A model generated the notes under the pieces. That model was not told where the DNA came from. It ran no database searches and saw only the letters and a program-made list of their open reading frames with translations. Both the position numbers and the translations under genes were made by a program. From DTU049 sp033809015 (GTDB lineage Bacteria > Bacteroidota > Bacteroidia > Bacteroidales > DTU049), in assembly GCA_033809015.1 (NCBI GenBank), contig JAPXMM010000116.1, forward strand, positions 1 to 8,100: DNA of 8,100 nucleotides. The letters are read 5' to 3'. Of the stretch, positions 1 to 6,122 are shown in pieces (positions within the stretch are counted from its first letter, which is position 1; each line of letters begins with the position of its first letter).

Positions 1-529
1 AAATTTTCACTTTAGGTAAATTTCTAGCAGATAAAATAATAGAATCATTAAGCTTATCGACTAAAAATAAAGTTTTCTTATCACTAATTTTCAGATTATT
101 CAATATTTGTTTAAAATTTTTAGTTTTAATATCATTAATACTAAGATCCTCAATAACCATGATTTGGTTATTTTTAGCTTTATAAGTTAAAGCACTTTTA
201 CGAGCTAATACTTGTACTTTTTTATTAACTTTAATAGAATAATCTCTAGGATGAGGGCCGAAAACAGTAGCTCCACCACGTAATAAAGGACTTTTAATAT
301 CGCCTCTACGAGCGCGACCAGTACCTTTTTGGCGGAACAGTTTATGTGTACTTCCGCTCAGCTGATTACGTTCTTTAGTACTAGCTAATCCTTTACGTTT
401 ATTAGCTTGAATACGTTTAATATCTAGCCAAATAGCATGATCATTAGGCTTTATATTAAAAATCTCGTCTTTTAATTCTATAGAACGAGATGTTTCTGTA
501 CCATCTTGTTTAAATACTTTTACTTCCAT
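1..529 (-). CDS. rplD: 50S ribosomal protein L4 (uL4), 3' end cut by window edge
   Basis: L4 binds 23S rRNA early in 50S assembly, and its extended loop lines the peptide exit tunnel. The ATG at 529-527 opens a frame with no stop for 176 codons, down to position 2. It begins MEVKVFKQDGTE and contains the L4 core around residues 55-95 (GSTHKLFRQKGTGRARRGD, then SPLLRGGATVFGPHPRDYS), followed by the C-terminal globular half ending at ...SARNLPKVKI. L4 is usually about 205-210 aa, so roughly 30 residues lie outside the window. The start lies inside the end of rplC (10-nt overlap, different frame), which implies translational coupling; there is no convincing Shine-Dalgarno. It is the sixth gene of the operon. 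In gammaproteobacteria L4 represses its own operon through an S10 leader, but no such leader exists here. Identification is secure; only the 3' end is missing. Confidence 0.96.
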   Translation of the reverse strand, partial: MEVKVFKQDGTETSRSIELKDEIFNIKPNDHAIWLDIKRIQANKRKGLASTKERNQLSGSTHKLFRQKGTGRARRGDIKSPLLRGGATVFGPHPRDYSIKVNKKVQVLARKSALTYKAKNNQIMVIEDLSINDIKTKNFKQILNNLKISDKKTLFLVDKLNDSIILSARNLPKVKI

Positions 530-1152
530 CTTTCTAGTTTTAAATATGAACCTACTGCACCGGGGACGGCACCTTTAACTAATACTAAATTTTTTTCTGG
601 AATAATTTTAACAATTTGCAAGTTTATCATTTTAACTCGTTTGCCACCATCTCTACCAGCCATTTTAGTGCCTTTCATTACTCTAGAAGGGTATGAACTA
701 GCACCTATAGAACCTGGGTGACGTTGTCTATTATGCTGACCGTGAGTTTGTCCGCCTACACCACTAAATCCATGACGTTTAACAACACCTTGAAATCCTT
801 TGCCTTTAGTGATACCCACTACATCAATATATTCACCTTCAACGAAAACACTATCAGGTGTTAGAATATCACCTAATTTTTTTTGATAGCCTTCTTCAAA
901 ACGTGTAAATTCTTTTAATATTCTTTTAGGTGTAGTACCTGCATGCTTAAAATGTCCTAACGATGGCTTATTAGCTTTTCTCTCTTCGATTTCATCGAAT
1001 GCCAATTGAATAGCGTCATAGCCATCAGTTTCTTTAGTTTTTACTTGAGTTACTACACAAGGTCCAGCTTCTATAACGGTAACACCGATGCGTTTACCAT
1101 CTTGATCATAGACACTGGTCATTCCAATTTTTTTACCTATCAATCCAGACAT
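520..1152 (-). CDS. rplC: 50S ribosomal protein L3 (uL3)
   Basis: L3 is an early 50S assembly protein whose long internal loop reaches towards the peptidyl transferase centre. The 210-aa product is of normal family length. It starts MSGLIGKKIGMTSVYD and carries the typical centre DVVGITKGKGFQGVVKRHGF, GGQTHGQHNRQRHPGSIG and SYPSRVMKGTKMAGRDGG. In E. coli the glutamine in GSIGQNQTPG is methylated by PrmB; this protein has GSIGASSYPS, so that glutamine is absent, which as far as I recall is normal for the phylum. The gene lies 16 nt after rpsJ and overlaps rplD by 10 nt. It is the only gene in the window preceded by a strong Shine-Dalgarno (AGGAGGTGAT, 1156-1165), 7 nt from GGAGG to the ATG, which fixes the start. 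Confidence 0.98.
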   Translation of the reverse strand: MSGLIGKKIGMTSVYDQDGKRIGVTVIEAGPCVVTQVKTKETDGYDAIQLAFDEIEERKANKPSLGHFKHAGTTPKRILKEFTRFEEGYQKKLGDILTPDSVFVEGEYIDVVGITKGKGFQGVVKRHGFSGVGGQTHGQHNRQRHPGSIGASSYPSRVMKGTKMAGRDGGKRVKMINLQIVKIIPEKNLVLVKGAVPGAVGSYLKLERWK

Positions 1153-1155
1153 ATT

Positions 1156-1165
1156 ATCACCTCCT
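1156..1165 (-). promoter_or_regulatory. Strong Shine-Dalgarno for rplC (AGGAGGTGAT)
   Basis: Read on the minus strand, the 16-nt gap between the rpsJ stop and the rplC ATG is ACCAGGAGGTGATAAT. The AGGAGGTGAT stretch is fully complementary to the usual bacterial 16S rRNA 3' tail, and GGAGG sits 7 nt from the start codon. None of the other genes has anything comparable; their upstream sequences are A/T runs (for example TTAACA before rpsG and TTTTTTCACC before fusA). In Bacteroidota the anti-Shine-Dalgarno is known to be held by small-subunit proteins, and most genes lack an SD, so this site stands out. Confidence 0.85.
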
Positions 1166-1168
1166 GGT

Positions 1169-1471
1169 TTAAACTTTAATTTCTATTTCTACTCCACGTG
1201 GTAGCTCTAATTTCATTAACTCATCAATAGTAGATTGATTAGTAAAATAAATATCTATCAATCTCATATGAGTAGCCAGTTGAAACTGTTCACGAGACTC
1301 TTTATGCACAAAAGTAGAACGATTAACTGTAAAAATCTTTTTTTCTGTAGGCAATGGAATAGGTCCATTGATGACTGCTTTTGTCGCCTTCACAGATTTT
1401 ATGATCTTTTCTGCAGACTTGTCTATCAGATAATGATCGTAAGACTTTAATTTAATTCTTATTCTATTCAC
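1169..1471 (-). CDS. rpsJ: 30S ribosomal protein S10 (uS10)
   Basis: S10 is a head protein of the 30S subunit; in many bacteria it also acts as NusE in NusB-dependent antitermination. The 100-aa product has normal length and the family hallmarks: RIRIKLKSYDHYLIDKSAEK at the N terminus, GPIPLPTEKKIFTVNRS in the middle, SREQFQLATHMRLIDIY, and the tail LELPRGVEIEIKV. The start codon is GTG (1471-1469), followed by AAT AGA ATA; there is no in-frame ATG that would preserve the conserved N terminus, so GTG is the supported start. No Shine-Dalgarno is seen. Only 13 nt separate it from the fusA stop, so there is neither a tuf gene nor an S10 leader between them, and it must be co-transcribed with the str genes. 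Confidence 0.98.
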   Translation of the reverse strand: MNRIRIKLKSYDHYLIDKSAEKIIKSVKATKAVINGPIPLPTEKKIFTVNRSTFVHKESREQFQLATHMRLIDIYFTNQSTIDELMKLELPRGVEIEIKV

Positions 1472-1484
1472 AATATATTATTTT

Positions 1485-3590
1485 TTATAAATTCACTTTA
1501 ATACCTTTAGTTTTAAAAATTACTTCTTCGGCTATAGGATCGGGGCAAACAGCATAGCGTTTAAACTCCATATTTACAGAAGCTCTACCACTACTCAAGC
1601 TTCTAAGAATAGTTACATAACCGAACAGTTCAGCTAATGGTGCCTCAGCTTTAATCACTTGATAAACATCTTCGCCTTCTATATTTAATATTTCTCCTCT
1701 TCTGCGAGTAATATCACTGGTTATTTCTCCAATATATTCTATAGGAGATATTATCTCTAACCTCATAATAGGCTCTAGTAAAACAATTTTCAAATTTTTG
1801 CAAGCTTCTTTAAAAGCAATACTTGCTGCTATCTCAAATGATAGAGCATCGCTATCTACAGGATGAGTAACTACATCTAATAATCTAACATGAGCATTCA
1901 ACACTGTATATCCAGCAATAATTCCATTTTGCATAGCTGAGCGAAATCCTTTTTCAGTAGCAGAAATAATATCTTTAGATACTGCTTTACCTACTAGATT
2001 TTCAAAATTCAATCCTACATTATCAAATGTTTCACCAGACAATTCAAACTCTAACTCAGCATATTTACCTTTGCCACCAAATTGTTTTTTATAAATCTCT
2101 CTGTATGTTGTTTTTCCAATAATACCTTCACGATAATTAACTTGTGGTCTACCTAAATTATATTCAATGTCATATTCACGAGCTAGCCTATCAGCAACTA
2201 TTTCTAAATGTAATTCACCCATTCCATTAAGTATAATTTGTCCTGTTTCTTCGTCAGTTTTAATCCAAAGTGATGGATCCTCATCAGCTATTTTTTGCAA
2301 TGATTCTACCATTTTAGCAATGTCTTTTTGATATTTAGCTTCAATAGCTATTGATATCACTGGGTCTGGGAAATGAATGGATTCGAAAGTAATAGGATGC
2401 GCACTATCGCACAGTGTATCACCTGTAGTGGAATCTTTTAATCCTACTATAGCAGCTATATCTCCAGCAGAAAAAGAATCTATTTTAATTTGTTTATTAG
2501 CATGTATATGAAATAGTCGAGCTGCACGTTCTTTTTTATTTAATCTAGAATTATACAACATATCTCCCTGAGAAATAACACCACTATACAATCTAGTAAA
2601 TGCTATACGTCCTACATAGGGATCATTCATAACTTTAAAAATCAAAGCACTCAAAGGTTCATCATCAGATATTTTTCTAACTGTTTTCTCGCCAGTTTTA
2701 GGATTGAGACCTTCTACCATGCCTATATCTGCAGGAGATGGCAAATAATTAATAATAGCATCTATCAATGGTTGTACACCAATATTTTGTAACGAAGATC
2801 CACATAATACAGGAGTAAATTTAAGAGATAAGGTCCCTTTTCTAAGATTTTTTAATATTTCCTCATTAGTAATAGAATTAGGGTCATTAAAGAATTTTAA
2901 CATTATATCATCATCTAATTCTGAAATTGTTTCCAATAAATTAGATCTATATTCATCAGCTAGTGATTTTAGATTTTCTGGAATATCTTTATATGTATAA
3001 ACTGAACCATCAGGATAGTTATCCAAATCCCAATAAATAGCTTTTTGAGAAATCAAATCTATGATACCATCGAAAGTATCATTTTCGAAAATAGGTAATT
3101 GAATAGGTACTGGAGTAGCACCTAATTTATCTTTTATTTGATGAATAACTTTAAAGAAATCGGCTCCTGCTCTATCTAATTTATTAATATAGCAAATGCG
3201 AGGAACGCGATATTTATCAGCTTGACGCCAAACAGTTTCTGATTGAGGTTGCACACCTGCTACACCACAAAAAATTACTATACTACCATCTAGTACACGC
3301 AGAGAACGTTCTACTTCTACAGTAAAGTCTACATGCCCAGGAGTATCTATGATATTAATTTGATAATCACTATTATTAATATTACAATGAACGGTAGTAG
3401 CTGCAGAAGTAATAGTGATGCCACGTTCTTGTTCTTGAGGCATCCAATCAGTGGTAGCAGTTCCATTATCTACTTCACCTATTGAATAATTAACTCCAGT
3501 ATAGTATAATATACGCTCAGTAGTGGTAGTTTTACCAGCATCTATGTGAGCGATTATGCCTATATTTCTTAAAGGAGTTAAATCTTTCAT
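1485..3590 (-). CDS. fusA: Elongation factor G (EF-G), translocase GTPase
   Basis: EF-G uses GTP hydrolysis to move tRNA and mRNA through the ribosome and, with RRF, splits ribosomes after termination. The 701-aa product has all five domains. The G domain carries AHIDAGKT (residues 14-21), RGITI (56-60), DTPGH (82-86), NKLD (136-139) and the CGSS G5 region (263-266). Domain II begins near 305, III near 405, IV near 480 (RPQVNYREGI, GGKGKY) and V near 605 (LLEPIMRLEI, PLAELFGYVT). His576 in THPVDSD matches the domain IV tip histidine needed for fast translocation. Some usually constant positions differ, for example SDITRRRGE where GDLNxRRGQ is common, which suggests a fast-evolving lineage and not loss of function. 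It sits 16 nt after rpsG and 13 nt before rpsJ. The start ATG follows TTTTTTCACC, with no Shine-Dalgarno. Confidence 0.98.
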   Translation of the reverse strand: MKDLTPLRNIGIIAHIDAGKTTTTERILYYTGVNYSIGEVDNGTATTDWMPQEQERGITITSAATTVHCNINNSDYQINIIDTPGHVDFTVEVERSLRVLDGSIVIFCGVAGVQPQSETVWRQADKYRVPRICYINKLDRAGADFFKVIHQIKDKLGATPVPIQLPIFENDTFDGIIDLISQKAIYWDLDNYPDGSVYTYKDIPENLKSLADEYRSNLLETISELDDDIMLKFFNDPNSITNEEILKNLRKGTLSLKFTPVLCGSSLQNIGVQPLIDAIINYLPSPADIGMVEGLNPKTGEKTVRKISDDEPLSALIFKVMNDPYVGRIAFTRLYSGVISQGDMLYNSRLNKKERAARLFHIHANKQIKIDSFSAGDIAAIVGLKDSTTGDTLCDSAHPITFESIHFPDPVISIAIEAKYQKDIAKMVESLQKIADEDPSLWIKTDEETGQIILNGMGELHLEIVADRLAREYDIEYNLGRPQVNYREGIIGKTTYREIYKKQFGGKGKYAELEFELSGETFDNVGLNFENLVGKAVSKDIISATEKGFRSAMQNGIIAGYTVLNAHVRLLDVVTHPVDSDALSFEIAASIAFKEACKNLKIVLLEPIMRLEIISPIEYIGEITSDITRRRGEILNIEGEDVYQVIKAEAPLAELFGYVTILRSLSSGRASVNMEFKRYAVCPDPIAEEVIFKTKGIKVNL

Positions 3591-3606
3591 GGTGAAAAAA
3601 TATTAA

Positions 3607-4074
3607 TTAAAATCTAAAATGAGCGAATGCTTTATTAGCATCAGCCATTCTATGAATTTCTTCTTTACGTTTATAAGCACTACCTTCACCCTTACTAGCA
3701 GCGATAATTTCATTAGCTAATTTAGCAGCCATGCTTTTATCGCCACGTTTACGAGCATATAAAATAAGATTTTTCATACCTATGCTCATTTTTCTATCAG
3801 GTCTAATCTCAGTAGGTATTTGAAAAGTAGCTCCACCGATACGACGACTGCGAACTTCTATCTGCGGTGAAACGTTTTCAAGGGCTTTTTTGAAAGTATC
3901 TAGACCATCTTCATTAGTTCTTTTAGTTACGATATCTATAGCATCATAAAAAATTTTATAAGCAATTTCTTTTTCCCCTTGAAGCATTAAATTATTAACA
4001 AATTTAGCCACAACTTCATCCTGATATTTAGGATCTGGCAATATAATTCTCTGTTTTGCTTTTGTTTTTCTCAT
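3607..4074 (-). CDS. rpsG: 30S ribosomal protein S7 (uS7)
   Basis: S7 nucleates assembly of the 30S head by binding the 3' major domain of 16S rRNA and lies at the E site. The 155-aa product has the normal length for the short bacterial form. It shows MRKTKAKQRIILPDPKYQD at the N terminus, KFVNNLMLQGEKEIAYKIFY, the central ENVSPQIEVRSRRIGGATFQ and PTEIRPDRK, and a C-terminal part ending HRMADANKAFAHFRF. The gap from rpsL is 6 nt (TTAACA). This leaves no room for the structured rpsL-rpsG spacer through which S7 represses its operon in E. coli, so any autoregulation here must work differently. No Shine-Dalgarno is present; coupling to rpsL translation is likely. Confidence 0.98.
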   Translation of the reverse strand: MRKTKAKQRIILPDPKYQDEVVAKFVNNLMLQGEKEIAYKIFYDAIDIVTKRTNEDGLDTFKKALENVSPQIEVRSRRIGGATFQIPTEIRPDRKMSIGMKNLILYARKRGDKSMAAKLANEIIAASKGEGSAYKRKEEIHRMADANKAFAHFRF

Positions 4075-4080
4075 TGTTAA

Positions 4081-4464
4081 TTAATTTTGTTTTTGTTTTG
4101 GTCGTTTAGCACCATATTTACTTCTACCTTGTTTTCTTTTTTCTACACCAGCAGTGTCTAATGCTCCACGTACGATATGATAACGTACACCTGGTAAATC
4201 TTTTACACGACCACCTCTTACTAAAACAATGCTATGTTCTTGAAGATTATGACCTTCTCCTGGAATATATGCTATCACTTCATATCCATTTGTTAACCTT
4301 ACTTTAGCTACCTTTCTCAAAGCTGAATTAGGTTTCTTAGGTGTAGTTGTGTAAACACGAGTACAAACACCTCTTCGTTGAGGACAATTATCAAGAGCTG
4401 GACTCTTACTAGTCCTTCTCTTAGCTTTCCTCCCTTTTCTTATCAACTGTTGTATTGTTGGCAT
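4081..4464 (-). CDS. rpsL: 30S ribosomal protein S12 (uS12)
   Basis: S12 sits at the decoding centre and helps control accuracy. The 127-aa product is of standard length and highly conserved: MPTIQQLIRKGR, CPQRRGVCTRVYTTTPKKPN, SALRKVAKVRLTNGYEV, GEGHNLQEHS and RGGRVKDLPGVRYH. The lysines whose substitution gives streptomycin resistance are intact (Lys43 in TPKKPN and Lys88 in VKDLPG), so the sequence predicts a sensitive allele. Asp89, the residue that RimO methylthiolates in many bacteria, is present. It is the first gene of the operon, about 30 nt downstream of the promoter, with an A-rich leader (AACAAACAAT before the ATG) and no Shine-Dalgarno. Confidence 0.98.
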   Translation of the reverse strand: MPTIQQLIRKGRKAKRRTSKSPALDNCPQRRGVCTRVYTTTPKKPNSALRKVAKVRLTNGYEVIAYIPGEGHNLQEHSIVLVRGGRVKDLPGVRYHIVRGALDTAGVEKRKQGRSKYGAKRPKQKQN

Positions 4465-4495
4465 ATTGTTTGTTATGTTTTTTAATTTTTAGTTT

Positions 4496-4528
4496 GCAAA
4501 ATTATATATTATAATTTAATTGACAAAA
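4496..4528 (-). promoter_or_regulatory. Promoter of the rpsL-rplD (str-S10) operon
   Basis: On the minus strand the sequence reads TTTTG (4528-4524), a 19-nt spacer, then TAATTTTGC (4504-4496). This matches the Bacteroidota sigma-ABfr consensus, TTTG at -33 and TAnnTTTG at -7 with about 19 nt between. Transcription would begin a few bases past 4496, giving a 5' UTR of roughly 25-30 nt to the rpsL ATG at 4464. No other comparable promoter was found within the downstream gene gaps, so this one probably serves all six genes. Confidence 0.8.
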
Positions 4529-4550
4529 TATTTTTTAAAATTTTTTCATT

Positions 4551-4596
4551 TTTATACTAATTTATACTAAATATTTATCTCAAATAATTAGTATAA
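4551..4596. repeat. Operator-like cluster: two tandem and one inverted TTATACTAA
   Basis: TTTATACTAA occurs twice in perfect tandem (4551-4560 and 4561-4570), and its inverse TTAGTATAA occurs at 4588-4596. The inverted copy matches the first copy over 11 nt (TTATACTAATT, 4552-4562 against 4586-4596). The cluster starts about 23 nt upstream of the -33 box of the rpsL promoter, where an activator or repressor could bind. It could also be chance in DNA this rich in A and T, and no protein partner can be named. Confidence 0.35.
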
Positions 4597-4877
4597 CATT
4601 GATATTTAATTATTTATGCATTTTTATTTTATCAATTTTTTAAGTGTTAAATCAAAATAATTTATCAATTTTTAACTAAAAAATTCATTTTTTATAATAT
4701 TATAATAATAGAAGAAATGAATCTATAATAAAAATTGTAATTATCAGCTATATTAAAAAAGTCGTTTATAAATAATTTTTTCATAAAAATCTTTAAAGAA
4801 ATACCTTTATATTTCTATTTTTTTAAAATTATTTCATTACAAAATAACAATTTTTCTCGAATATTTAAAATTTTATA

Positions 4878-4913
4878 TAATTTTGTTTTAGTATTTACTT
4901 AAATTTATTTTAT
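4878..4913 (+). promoter_or_regulatory. Promoter -7 box and conserved leader of the T9SS locus
   Basis: TAATTTTG at 4878-4885 fits the Bacteroidota -7 consensus TAnnTTTG. A poor -33 candidate (TTTTTC, 4851-4856) lies 21 nt upstream. From 4881 to 4913 the sequence is identical at 32 of 33 positions to 6705-6737 in front of the next gene, including GTTTTAGTATTTACTTAAAT. The start codon is about 75 nt downstream. The shared stretch runs from inside the -7 box into the early transcribed region, so it may be a common promoter module or 5' UTR element. Confidence 0.6.
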
Positions 4914-4960
4914 TGTATAAAAAAATTAATGTGAATTTATGTTTAATCTAAATACAAGAT

Positions 4961-5803
4961 ATGAAAAAACAAGTAAAATTAACGAATAATATAACTGCAA
5001 TTACAATTTTATTATTAAGCTTATTTCTCTACCCATGTATGATTAATAGTATCTTTGCTCAGGCTCCGTCTATTCAGTGGCAAAAATGCCTCGGTGGAAC
5101 AAGTAATGATAGGGCATATTCCATCCATCAGACAAGTGATGGAGGATTTATTGTGGCTGGAGAAACATCTTCCTATGATGGTGATGTGTTAGAAAATCAT
5201 GGAGGAGATATGTCAGGAAATCATGAAAGTTATGATGTTTGGATAGTGAAACTTAACAGTTTAGGGAATATTTTATGGCAAAAATGCCTCGGCGGTACAG
5301 GTGGTGATTATGCAACCTCAATCCAGCAGACAAATGATAGTGGATTTATTGTGGCTGGTTACACAAGGTCTAATAACGGTAATGTGTCGGGAAATCATGG
5401 TAATTTTGATTATTGGGTAGTGAAACTTAATTATTTAGGAAATATTCAGTGGCAAAAATGCCTCGGCGGAACAAATATAGATAGAACAAATTCCATACAA
5501 CAAACTAGTGATAGTGGATTTATTGTGGCTGGTTACACAGAGTCCAATAATGGTGATGTGTCTGGAAATCATGGAAGTTATGATGTTTGGATAGTGAAAC
5601 TTAACAGTTTAGGGAATATTTTATGGCAAAAATGCCTCGGCGGTACAAATATTGATATAGCATATTCCATCCAGCAAACGAGTGATAGTGGATTTATTGT
5701 GGCTGGTTACACAGAGTCCAATAATGGCGATGTGTCTGGAAATCATGGTAATTCTGACTATTGGTTAGTGAAACTTAACAGTTCAGGAGATACATTATGG
5801 TAA
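4961..5803 (+). CDS. N-terminal fragment of the T9SS repeat protein
   Basis: This is the readable first part, 280 codons from ATG at 4961 to the premature TAA in repeat 5. It holds the signal peptide and four complete repeats, ending at ...NSSGDTLW where Gln-Lys-Cys should follow. As it stands the product would reach the periplasm but lacks the sorting tail, so it could not be exported by the type IX system. The start is supported by the MKKQVK signal-peptide N terminus; no Shine-Dalgarno precedes it (CAAGAT before the ATG, as in the next gene). Confidence 0.7.
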   Translation: MKKQVKLTNNITAITILLLSLFLYPCMINSIFAQAPSIQWQKCLGGTSNDRAYSIHQTSDGGFIVAGETSSYDGDVLENHGGDMSGNHESYDVWIVKLNSLGNILWQKCLGGTGGDYATSIQQTNDSGFIVAGYTRSNNGNVSGNHGNFDYWVVKLNYLGNIQWQKCLGGTNIDRTNSIQQTSDSGFIVAGYTESNNGDVSGNHGSYDVWIVKLNSLGNILWQKCLGGTNIDIAYSIQQTSDSGFIVAGYTESNNGDVSGNHGNSDYWLVKLNSSGDTLW

Positions 5804-6122
5804 AAATGCCTCGGCGGAATATCTTATGATGAGGGATGCTTCATCCAGCAAACGAGTGATAGTGGATTTATCATGGCTGGTTACACAGTCCAATGACGGT
5901 GATGTGTCAGGAAATCATGGATATTATGACTATTGGGTAGTGAAACTTGACAGTTCAGGAGATATCCAGTGGCAAAAATGCCTCGGAGGGTCGAATATTG
6001 ATTGTGCAAGCTCCATTCAACAGACAAGTGATGAAGGATTTATCATAGCTGGTTATACATATTCCAATAATGGAGATGTATCTGGGCATCATGGAAATTT
6101 CGACTACTGGGTAGTGAAATTA
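5072..6122 (+). repeat. Six tandem about 174-bp coding repeats (58 aa, WQKCLGG type)
   Basis: Units start at 5072, 5270, 5444, 5618, 5792 and 5964. Units 2-4 are exactly 174 nt. Unit 1 is 198 nt because of an internal 24-nt duplication (5180-5203 and 5204-5227). Unit 5 is 172 nt because of the 2-nt deletion, and unit 6 stops after 159 nt. The consensus is WQKCLGGTNID, then SIQQTSDSGFIVAGYT, SNNGDVSGNHG and DYWVVKLNSLGN. The hydrophobic pattern would suit one four-strand beta-propeller blade per unit, with one cysteine in each. Positions 5227-5299 and 5575-5647 are identical over 73 nt at a distance of exactly two units. Confidence 0.95.

Larger units (their letters stand above)
4465..4960. 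other. AT-rich divergent intergenic region, no gene seen
   Basis: This stretch separates the rpsL start from the plus-strand T9SS locus. It contains the rpsL promoter, the TTATACTAA cluster and the plus-strand promoter near 4878, each listed separately. A further loose direct repeat, TTTATCAATTTTT, lies at about 4628 and 4661 (33 nt apart). Between about 4600 and 4870 I see no open frame of useful length, no tRNA-like fold and no IS end; the base composition is nearly all A and T. Confidence 0.6.

Noticed and set aside
506..721. Plus-strand open frame of 71 codons
   Set aside because: It lies opposite the conserved rplC/rplD coding sequence, and its translation has no domain or signal features.
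1235..1450. Plus-strand open frame of 71 codons
   Set aside because: It is antisense to rpsJ, whose protein is unmistakable; the Cys/Phe/Arg-rich translation is a by-product.
4797..4824. Terminator-like hairpin on the plus strand: AGAAATA, 6-nt loop, TATTTCT, then a T run
   Set aside because: The 7-bp stem has a single G-C pair, and there is no plus-strand gene upstream for it to end. In DNA this AT-rich such stems are expected by chance.
5801..5896. Stop readthrough plus programmed frameshift, or stop-codon reassignment, making one protein
   Set aside because: TAA ends other genes normally (rpsL, rpsG, fusA), so it is not reassigned. There is no slippery site at 5888, and the change is a simple loss of AG relative to the sister repeats.
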